From: Bacteroidota bacterium
GTDB taxonomy: Bacteria > Bacteroidota > Bacteroidia > Chitinophagales > Chitinophagaceae
Assembly (NCBI GenBank): GCA_028877045.1
Contig: JAGWPQ010000037.1
Span: forward strand, 1-5,486
Length of the DNA stretch: 5,486 nt
Direction: 5' to 3'
The notes below the pieces were generated by a model. It had not been told where the DNA came from and ran no database searches. It saw only the letters and a program-made list of their open reading frames with translations. The position numbers and the translations under genes are program-made. Below, one piece after another: positions 1 to 5,486 of the stretch (the first letter of the stretch is position 1; every line of letters begins with the position of its first letter).

Positions 1-2678
1 AGCATCACTAAAATCAGTAACAAGGCAATAGGTACTGCAATACTTAAGCGTTTTGATGCACGTTGTAAATTTTCATACTGACCGCCATACGTGATATAAT
101 ATCCAGGCGGAAACTTCATTCCTTTCTCAACTTTTTGTTGCAACTCTTTTACAATTGTTTGCACATCACGACCGCGAACATTAAAGCCGATCGTTATTCT
201 TCTTCTTGCATCTTCACGCTGAATTTGATAAGGACCATCTTTCATTTCAATGCTTGCCAAAACATTTAAAGGCACTTGTTCACCGTTGGGCAAACCGATC
301 ATCAAATTCGAAATATTATCTATATTTTGTTTCTGTTCTTTGTTCAAACGAATCACCAGATCATATCGCCTATCGCCTTCAAACACAAGCCCGGCTGCAG
401 CTCCGGCGTATGCTGTTTGAACCGTTCTGTTGATTTCCTGCACGCTGGCACCAAATCTTGCTATGGCTTCGCGGTTGTAAGTGATGACCATTTGTGGTAC
501 ACCTGTAACCGTTTCGACATACAGATCTTTTGCACCATCAACCGATTTAATGATCTTTCCCAATTCTTTTGCATGCTCGGCAAGACTATCCAGATCATCA
601 CCAAAAATTTTACAAACCACATCTTGTCTTGCACCGGTCATCAATTCATTAAAACGCATCTGCACAGGAAACTGAAAACCTGTTGCAACACCCGGAACCT
701 GTTCCAATGCTTTACTCATTTTCTCGGCCAGCTCATCAAATGTTTCTGCATTCTTCCATTCCTTTTTATCTTTTAAAATAACCATCATATCGGCCGCTTC
801 AAATGGCATGGGATCGGTTGGAATTTCTCCTGCACCAATTTTTGTAACAACTTTTTCTACTTCAGGAAAATTCTTTAAAAGAACAGTTGCTGTTTTTTGT
901 GTGGTTTGAATGGTGTTTGAAATGGATGATCCTGTCAGCAATCTTGTATCAACTGCAAAGTCACCTTCTTCTAATTTTGGAATGAATTCACCACCCAATG
1001 AGGCCAGAATAAAAATTGAAATGATAAACCATATAAAGCTTGAAACTACTGCTATCACGGGTATTTTAAGTACCCATGTTAAAACAGGCCGGTACCAACT
1101 TTGAAAAACTTTCATCATTTTATCCGAGAAAGTTTCTTTATGATGCACTTTCTTACTCAGGAAAAATGAACTCACCATCGGCACATAAGTTAGAGATAAT
1201 AAAAAGGCACCGATGATAGCGAATGAAACTGTTTGCGCCATGGGTCGAAACATTTTTCCTTCGATACCTTCCAATGTGAGGATAGGTAAATAAACAATTA
1301 AAATAATGATCTGACCAAACACTGCCGAGTTCATCATCTTGCCGGCCGACTCTTCTACTTCAACATCCATTTGATGCTGATTCATTTTGAAAGATTCTTT
1401 GAATCCCGAATGATGACTTATTTTATGCATCACCGCTTCAACAATAATTACTGCACCATCGATCAATAAACCAAAATCCAATGCACCTAAACTCATCAGG
1501 TTCCCGCTCACACCAAAAAGGTTCATCATGATAACGGCAAACAACATGCTTAACGGGATAACAGATGCTACAACCAAGCCTGCACGCAGGTTTCCGAGAA
1601 ATAACACCAAAACAAAAATCACGATCAGTGCACCCTCCAATAAGTTTTGTTCTACAGTTCCAATGGCATTATTTACCATTTTAGTTCTGTCTAAAAAAGG
1701 TTCAATCACAACACCTTCGGGTAATGCTTTCTCGATCTCTTTAATTTTTGATTTGATATTGCCAATTACTTTATTACTGTTCTCTCCTTTCAGCATCATC
1801 ACCACCGCACCTGCCACTTCTCCTTCGTTATTATACACTGTGGCGCCAAACCTGATGGCATTTCCTAATTTTATGTCAGCGATGTTTTTTACCAGAACAG
1901 GAATGGAACCATTTACCTGCTTCACTACAATATTGCCAATGTCGCTGATGTTTTTTACCAGCCCTTCGCTTCTTATAAATAAAACATTCGGCCCCTTCTC
2001 AATGTAAGCACCACCTGCATTCTGATTGTTTTCATTCAATGCTTTAAAAACATCATTGATGGTTAACTGAAAACTTTTCAGTTTATCTGTATTGACCGAT
2101 ACTTCGTATTGTTTTACCAATCCGCCAAAACTGCTCACATCGGCAACACCATCGGTTCCCAATAATTGACGGCGTACGATCCAATCCTGGATATTTCTTA
2201 ATTCTGTCAGATCATATTTTCCTTCATACCCTTTTTTGGCTTTTACAACGTATTGAAATATTTCACCCAATCCTGTTGTAACGGGTCCCATTTCGGGTGT
2301 GCCCAATCCCGCAGGTATTTGCGATTGTACTTTTACTAATCTTTCACTTACCTGTTGTCTGGCCCAATACACATCGGTCTTATCATCAAACACAATAGTT
2401 ACCAAACTCAAACCAAAACGGGAGAAACTTCTTTGTTCGGTAATACCAGGAACATTACGTGTTGCCTGCTCGATAGGAACCGTAATGAAACGCTCAACAT
2501 CAGGCGCACCAAGGCTTGGTGCAGTGGTAATGACCAATACCTGATTATTCGTTATATCGGGTACTGCATCGATCGGAAGTTTAGTTACGGAATAAGCTCC
2601 GTAAATAATCAATCCTAAGACCAGCAGACCAACAATTAATTTATTCTTAATAGAAAATCTTATAATGGCATGTAGCAT
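1..2678 (-). CDS. czcA: CzcA/CusA-type heavy-metal efflux RND pump, C-terminal part beyond the window
   Basis: Inner-membrane subunit of a tripartite heavy-metal efflux (HME-RND) system, which uses proton influx to expel metal cations through an adaptor and an outer-membrane channel. The frame is open for 892 codons and runs off the left edge; CzcA proteins are usually about 1,030-1,050 residues, and some Bacteroidota forms carry a fused TolC domain. Visible features are the N-terminal helix (about residues 13-32), LPIDAVPDITNNQV just after it, a membrane block from about 345 with the proton-relay motif DFGLLIDGAVIIVEA (D401, D407, E414, one off from CzcA D402/D408/E415), GGEFIPKLEEGD at 562-573, the porter-domain stretch GARQDVVCKIFGDD at 682-695, and the start of the next membrane helix at the edge. 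The DFG...DGA...VE pattern fits divalent-cation pumps (Co/Zn/Cd) better than Cu/Ag pumps. The usual VEN reads VEA here. The ATG at 2678 gives the standard family N-terminus; no Shine-Dalgarno is seen. Family certain, exact metal unknown. Confidence -1.
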   Translation of the reverse strand, partial: MLHAIIRFSIKNKLIVGLLVLGLIIYGAYSVTKLPIDAVPDITNNQVLVITTAPSLGAPDVERFITVPIEQATRNVPGITEQRSFSRFGLSLVTIVFDDKTDVYWARQQVSERLVKVQSQIPAGLGTPEMGPVTTGLGEIFQYVVKAKKGYEGKYDLTELRNIQDWIVRRQLLGTDGVADVSSFGGLVKQYEVSVNTDKLKSFQLTINDVFKALNENNQNAGGAYIEKGPNVLFIRSEGLVKNISDIGNIVVKQVNGSIPVLVKNIADIKLGNAIRFGATVYNNEGEVAGAVVMMLKGENSNKVIGNIKSKIKEIEKALPEGVVIEPFLDRTKMVNNAIGTVEQNLLEGALIVIFVLVLFLGNLRAGLVVASVIPLSMLFAVIMMNLFGVSGNLMSLGALDFGLLIDGAVIIVEAVMHKISHHSGFKESFKMNQHQMDVEVEESAGKMMNSAVFGQIIILIVYLPILTLEGIEGKMFRPMAQTVSFAIIGAFLLSLTYVPMVSSFFLSKKVHHKETFSDKMMKVFQSWYRPVLTWVLKIPVIAVVSSFIWFIISIFILASLGGEFIPKLEEGDFAVDTRLLTGSSISNTIQTTQKTATVLLKNFPEVEKVVTKIGAGEIPTDPMPFEAADMMVILKDKKEWKNAETFDELAEKMSKALEQVPGVATGFQFPVQMRFNELMTGARQDVVCKIFGDDLDSLAEHAKELGKIIKSVDGAKDLYVETVTGVPQMVITYNREAIARFGASVQEINRTVQTAYAGAAAGLVFEGDRRYDLVIRLNKEQKQNIDNISNLMIGLPNGEQVPLNVLASIEMKDGPYQIQREDARRRITIGFNVRGRDVQTIVKELQQKVEKGMKFPPGYYITYGGQYENLQRASKRLSIAVPIALLLILVM

Positions 2679-2715
2679 GCTTAAAAAATTATTAGCGTGA
2701 ATGATATGAATGACA

Positions 2716-2740
2716 CAACAACGCTATTCGGCGCCTGTTG
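2716..2740 (-). repeat. Interrupted hairpin, 5-bp plus 3-bp stem
   Basis: On the transcribed strand CAACA pairs with TGTTG, then after a small internal loop (two bases against one) CGC pairs with GCG around a six-base loop. It lies six bases downstream of the 8-bp hairpin and 37 bases before the pump start codon. It is weaker than the other two and is supported mainly by being third in a row. Confidence -1.
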
Positions 2741-2746
2741 CCTTCG

Positions 2747-2765
2747 CTTCTTCCGGTGGAAGAAG
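2747..2765 (-). repeat. Short hairpin with 8-bp stem
   Basis: CTTCTTCC and GGAAGAAG pair perfectly around a three-base loop, ACC on the transcribed strand. It is the most GC-rich of the three stem-loops in this gap. No T-run follows it, which argues against a rho-independent terminator. The 28-codon frame ends two bases upstream of its first arm. Confidence -1.
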
Positions 2766-2779
2766 GGCTACTTGTACTT

Positions 2780-2808
2780 TTTATTTCTATTCATTGAATA
2801 GAAATAAA
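2780..2808. repeat. Perfect 14-base-arm palindrome
   Basis: Arms TTTATTTCTATTCA and TGAATAGAAATAAA are exact inverse complements around a single T. As DNA this is a near-continuous dyad that could bind a dimeric regulator; as RNA it forms a long AU-rich stem with a three-base loop. On the transcribed (minus) strand it is followed by A-rich sequence rather than T, so it is not a standard intrinsic terminator. It overlaps the 28-codon open frame. Confidence -1.
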
Positions 2809-2884
2809 GATTTATTGAATGAATGAATACATCAGTCACCGAATAATATTTCATTCAGTAACCGTTTCATCGATCAATAAAAAA

Positions 2885-3271
2885 TTACGCTAATCTCGGA
2901 GGCTGGAAAATGTCCTGATCAGAAACTAAGGGATGCAAATGTTCGTTGTGAATACTGAACTTTTGTTTAACTATCGGTGTAGGTAATATTTCGATAATAA
3001 TTCGCGGTGAAGGGAAACTAACAGACGCAGTAAGCAATCCGTCGGCATCATTTGTTTTAAAAGGCAATCGTTGGTCTTGCTGAAAATCATCATCCACAAC
3101 AATCGTCTTTTTATAGTGCATTTTCAGAAAACCAATAAAGGACAGTGAAGCATTTTCTTTTTTGTGTTTGATATAATGATTGACCAGCATCGGCAATTTC
3201 AATAGCTGATATGCTTCTGTTGATCCAAACAGAAACAAGGTTATTAAAAATATGGATGCCGCTTTTTTCAA
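2885..3271 (-). CDS. Small exported protein of unknown function, associated with the metal pump
   Basis: A 128-residue protein with a clear signal peptide: MKK, a hydrophobic core at residues 5-16, and a likely cleavage after STEA at position 20. The mature part has a Leu/His-rich segment with LLKLPMLVNHYIKHK (23-37) and SFIGFLKMHY (44-53), an acidic stretch DDDF (60-63), QRLPFK (67-72), a beta-rich middle, and the ending IFQPPRLA. I recognise this layout, including the QPP-type C-terminus, from uncharacterised Bacteroidota proteins encoded just upstream of CzcA/CusA-type pumps; the function is not known to me. H32, H36, H52, H108, H111, H113 and the Asp residues are possible metal ligands, which is inference. 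The start codon is TTG, immediately after an in-frame TAA; the next in-frame ATG (M28) would remove the signal peptide, so TTG is preferred. Its own promoter lies just upstream, and the pump gene follows 206 bases later. A periplasmic or outer-membrane-facing accessory role in metal handling is plausible. Confidence -1.
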   Translation of the reverse strand: MKKAASIFLITLFLFGSTEAYQLLKLPMLVNHYIKHKKENASLSFIGFLKMHYKKTIVVDDDFQQDQRLPFKTNDADGLLTASVSFPSPRIIIEILPTPIVKQKFSIHNEHLHPLVSDQDIFQPPRLA

Positions 3272-3299
3272 TTAATAAAAATCACTTTATGTAATGATG

Positions 3300-3327
3300 C
3301 AAATTTACGAAATGATACAGGAACCAA
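3300..3327 (-). promoter_or_regulatory. Bacteroidota-type promoter for the small exported protein and probably the pump
   Basis: On the minus strand TTG (3327-3325) is followed after 17 bases by TAAATTTG (3307-3300), matching the Bacteroidota housekeeping consensus TTG-N17-23-TAnnTTTG exactly, with spacing at the short end of the range. The TTG start codon lies 28 bases downstream, leaving room for a short leader. It sits in the 80-base gap after the porin stop codon. It would start transcription of the metal-efflux unit independently of the porin. Confidence -1.
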
Positions 3328-3351
3328 CAGAAATTTTATACAAGCAACTTG

Positions 3352-5424
3352 TTAATTTATAAAATCCCACCACACGCCCAGCCTGAACCACAGTCCCTGT
3401 GAAGCATATTGTTGTGTAGCATAACTGTACTTATTAAATTTAAATCCCTGAGGAGTAAGATTGAACGTATTTAAATTTTCTAACCTGATAAATGTCCTGA
3501 AAGTTCTGATACGAAAATGAAAGAATAAATTTATATCGGGACGGTTGGAAGTTGTAAAATCGTTCTGATAAAAGAACTGCCCTGTGAAGGGTGAGTAATT
3601 ATCGGCTTTATAATCCGAATAATAACGCATTTCCAGTCCTGTTGACAGAAAAAGATTCTTATAAAAATTACCTTCAAATGCAAGCCTGTTACGGGTTAGG
3701 AAAAATGGCACATGTACCGGTCCGCCCGTTGTTTGCTGCAAATGGATCTCGGTGTACCAACTCCAATGCCTGCTTAATTTAAATTGCTTTTCGGCACTTA
3801 CATGCAACACATTAAATAAAGATGCTTCCTGTTTTGCAACAAAGAAACTATCGAAATAAGTGTAATTGCTTACCAGATAATATTCGCCGCTGAGTTTAAA
3901 TTTATTGAGCGGATTTTCATAATCGGCAAAAGCACGGGTGATATTTTCTTTATTAAAACTTTGTTTATTGCTCACAGGAAAATTTGTAAGCGGATCATAA
4001 ATAAAAGAAGCAGTCCGGTTAGTGTTTTGAAAACCCAATTGCAGATAACCTATCTTTTTACTTAATTGTCTTTTCAAACTAACAAAAGCTGCGTAATCGC
4101 CCGAATTCATTCCGTTCAAATAAAATTGCCCGGTGGCTTCGATCTCCCATTTCTGATTGCGTGTCCTGTTTCTGTATTCACCCAAAACATACAAATTAAA
4201 AAAGTTGTGCGTAGCCGTATCGCCAAAAGTTGCTTTTAAATTTTGCAAACCAATCCCGGTCTTCAAAAACTGGCTCTGGTTATTTTTTTCGGGAAAAGAA
4301 ACAAGAGAAAATTCGTTATTAATGATGCTCCAAACATCTTTGTAACTGATGGTATCACCTAAATAATTATTCGGGATCGTTTTACCGAAATAAGTTTGAT
4401 ATGCAGTTGAATCAGCATTAAGATCAATAAAATTATAACTATTGGTTTTTATAGAAATGGTATGCTGCAATCTTAACCTTGCATAAAATAATTTATACGT
4501 TACGGAGTCGGTAACCAACGAATCTTTTTGACCGAAATCGTATTGCTGTCTGTATAAAATGGTGTTCTCCTGATAAATATTACCTGTATTGACCGTTGTA
4601 TTGAAAGGATTTCGTTGTGCAAGCGTGGCTGCGCCTAATCTTGTATTTATTTCAAAGGGATCATTTATTGCAAGACTGTCCAGTTGTTTCAGATCTTTTA
4701 TGCCGCCATTTTCGGACGACGCATTTTTATTCATGATGAAAACAAAAAAACTCTCGTATCGTTTGCTCGGCGATTGATAATGTGTTACAAAACGCAAATT
4801 ATTATTACTGGCATTTTGTGTTTTAAAAACGCCGGGGGCATTACTGAAACGATATTCGAAAGAAAAATTAAAATTGCTTTTTCGGTTTTGTGTATGCAGC
4901 ACACTGATCAATTGCTCGGCTTTATTGCCCAATAAATAAGCCAGCTCGGTAAATGGACGTGTGGTAGTAAAGAAACGTGTATCTTCTAATTTATAATTAT
5001 AAATATCATACTGATGAAAACCTGCATCCCATCCGGCTTTCATGATAGGATTAAAAATAAAAGAACGGGCAGCCGTTCCAAAATTTCCCAAATTGGTGTA
5101 CCAGTATGGCTGTGGCAATTTGTTGGTAAAATCATTTAATGATGAATCTAGATTTCGGTTTCTTGTTGAATCGTAATACCTAAAATAAATGGTGATGGAA
5201 TCAGCATACTTGTCTCTGTGCTGCAACGAATCTTTTTTTGGACTGCTCGAATTCGAGATCGGACGGCCCTGGTTATCGTAGGCCATATTACTTTGTGTAC
5301 CGTTGTTACTGTAATTATTATTATTGTCCGCTAAAATCCTTGGATTTTGAGCAGCAGTATGAATCGTCAGCACAAGTAATATACTTGCAACGAAAAATGT
5401 TATTCTTCCTGAGCGTAGATTCAT
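3352..5424 (-). CDS. Putative outer-membrane porin (Porin_10-like beta-barrel)
   Basis: A complete 690-residue outer-membrane protein resembling the Bacteroidota putative porin family (Porin_10), proposed to form a beta-barrel; the substrate is unknown. A signal peptide covers about residues 1-25 (hydrophobic FFVASILLVLTI, cleavage near TAA/QNP). Residues 32-63 are a low-complexity Asn/Ser-rich linker. Then come the motifs I associate with the family's N-terminal region: DSITIYFRYYDS (75-86), NLGNFGTAARSFIFNP (111-126) and RPFTELAYLLGNKAEQ (156-171). From about residue 185 alternating polar and aromatic strands such as NFNFSFEYRF continue to the end, and the protein closes with LWFRLGVWWDFIN, the aromatic-rich final strand expected of a barrel. 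The length fits the family. The ATG at 5424 gives the signal peptide directly; no Shine-Dalgarno is seen. It is followed by a separate promoter, so it is probably not part of the pump operon, although read-through is possible because no strong terminator follows it. Family assignment is fairly sure; transport role is inferred. Confidence -1.
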   Translation of the reverse strand: MNLRSGRITFFVASILLVLTIHTAAQNPRILADNNNNYSNNGTQSNMAYDNQGRPISNSSSPKKDSLQHRDKYADSITIYFRYYDSTRNRNLDSSLNDFTNKLPQPYWYTNLGNFGTAARSFIFNPIMKAGWDAGFHQYDIYNYKLEDTRFFTTTRPFTELAYLLGNKAEQLISVLHTQNRKSNFNFSFEYRFSNAPGVFKTQNASNNNLRFVTHYQSPSKRYESFFVFIMNKNASSENGGIKDLKQLDSLAINDPFEINTRLGAATLAQRNPFNTTVNTGNIYQENTILYRQQYDFGQKDSLVTDSVTYKLFYARLRLQHTISIKTNSYNFIDLNADSTAYQTYFGKTIPNNYLGDTISYKDVWSIINNEFSLVSFPEKNNQSQFLKTGIGLQNLKATFGDTATHNFFNLYVLGEYRNRTRNQKWEIEATGQFYLNGMNSGDYAAFVSLKRQLSKKIGYLQLGFQNTNRTASFIYDPLTNFPVSNKQSFNKENITRAFADYENPLNKFKLSGEYYLVSNYTYFDSFFVAKQEASLFNVLHVSAEKQFKLSRHWSWYTEIHLQQTTGGPVHVPFFLTRNRLAFEGNFYKNLFLSTGLEMRYYSDYKADNYSPFTGQFFYQNDFTTSNRPDINLFFHFRIRTFRTFIRLENLNTFNLTPQGFKFNKYSYATQQYASQGLWFRLGVWWDFIN

Positions 5425-5441
5425 TGTACTAAAATGTGCTG

Positions 5442-5449
5442 CAAATTAA
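5442..5449 (-). promoter_or_regulatory. Weak candidate -7 box for the porin gene
   Basis: TTAATTTG on the minus strand differs from TAnnTTTG at one defined position and ends 17 bases before the porin ATG. No TTG element is found at the expected distance upstream within the window, where the sequence is mostly a T-run and mixed bases. It is listed only as the best candidate in the 62 bases upstream of the porin. Confidence -1.
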
Positions 5450-5486
5450 CAGTAATGCTGCTAATGAAGTGATAAAAAAAGTTGAT

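Larger units (their letters stand above)
2679..2884 (-). other. Structured intercistronic region before the pump gene
   Basis: This gap separates the small exported-protein gene from the pump gene. It contains no long open frame and no TAnnTTTG promoter box facing the pump, so the pump gene is probably reached by transcription from the promoter upstream of the small gene. On the transcribed strand it holds, in order, a CGGTKACTGA direct repeat, TGAATGA-rich sequence, a perfect AT-rich palindrome, a GC-richer hairpin, a third interrupted hairpin, two more TGAATGA copies, and a short AT-rich stretch before the ATG. A 28-codon open frame (2854 to 2768) also lies within it. None of the hairpins is followed by a run of T on the transcribed strand, so they are not classical terminators. 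It may be a regulatory leader, an RNA-processing site or a small interspersed repeat; the sequence alone does not decide. Confidence -1.

Noticed and set aside
206..776. Plus-strand open frames of 75, 166 and 64 codons
   Set aside because: They lie antisense inside the pump coding sequence, whose minus-strand frame is continuous and matches the CzcA family; the plus-strand translations look like no known protein.
1528..2007. Plus-strand open frame of 159 codons
   Set aside because: It is the antisense shadow of the conserved pump region that includes the first porter domain and the following membrane helix; the Thr/Ser/Pro-rich translation is an artefact of the real gene's codons.
2299..2618. 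Two overlapping plus-strand frames of 81 and 87 codons
   Set aside because: Both are antisense to the highly conserved pump N-terminus and have no recognisable domain or upstream signals.
2730..2735. GGCGCC six-base palindrome
   Set aside because: Too short to mean anything alone; it is part of the third hairpin.
2780..2808. The palindrome as an intrinsic terminator of the small gene
   Set aside because: The stem is AU-rich and the transcribed strand continues with A-rich sequence, not T; on the plus strand it is followed by GATTTATTG, also not a T-run, and no plus-strand gene ends there.
3340..3352. Inverted repeat ACAAG-CAA-CTTGT at the porin stop codon as a terminator
   Set aside because: Only five base pairs, overlapping the stop codon, and followed on the transcribed strand by ATAAAATTT rather than a T-run; too weak to call.
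3591..5432. Several plus-strand frames of about 62-83 codons across the porin
   Set aside because: All lie antisense within the continuous porin frame, which has a signal peptide, family motifs and a barrel-like C-terminus.
1..5486. CRISPR array, tRNA, rRNA, insertion sequence
   Set aside because: No regularly spaced repeats, no cloverleaf-like sequence, no transposase-like frame and no long terminal inverted repeats were seen on either strand.

Overview
The window reads as chromosomal DNA from a member of the Bacteroidota, probably of the Chitinophagaceae type. That placement is inferred from four things: an AT-rich base composition, a Bacteroidota-type promoter (TTG, 17 bases, TAAATTTG), the lack of clear Shine-Dalgarno sequences before any start, and two protein types I associate with this phylum, a Porin_10-like outer-membrane barrel and a small exported protein that often sits in front of a heavy-metal RND pump. 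No database search was run, so family names come from recognising the protein sequences.

All three genes lie on the minus strand and are read from high to low coordinates. First is a complete 690-residue putative outer-membrane porin (5424 to 3352). After an 80-base gap holding a well-formed promoter comes a 128-residue exported protein of unknown function (3271 to 2885), which starts with TTG. After a further 206-base gap comes a heavy-metal-efflux RND pump of the CzcA type (2678 to the left edge). The pump is cut off by the window after 892 codons and has an intact proton-relay motif. Its expected partners, a periplasmic adaptor and a TolC-like outer-membrane factor, would lie beyond the left edge or, for the TolC part, could be fused to the pump.

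The likely arrangement is one metal-efflux transcription unit (small exported protein, then pump, then unseen partners) started from the promoter at 3300-3327, with the porin as a separate upstream gene. The pump would use proton import to expel divalent metals such as Co, Zn or Cd. The small exported protein may be a periplasmic accessory factor, but this is inference from position and His/Asp content.

The least explained part is the gap between the small gene and the pump gene. It holds three successive stem-loops, one a perfect 14-base-arm palindrome, several copies of TGAATGA, an imperfect CGGTKACTGA direct repeat, and a 28-codon open frame that stops two bases before the second stem-loop. 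This looks like a structured regulatory leader or a small interspersed element.
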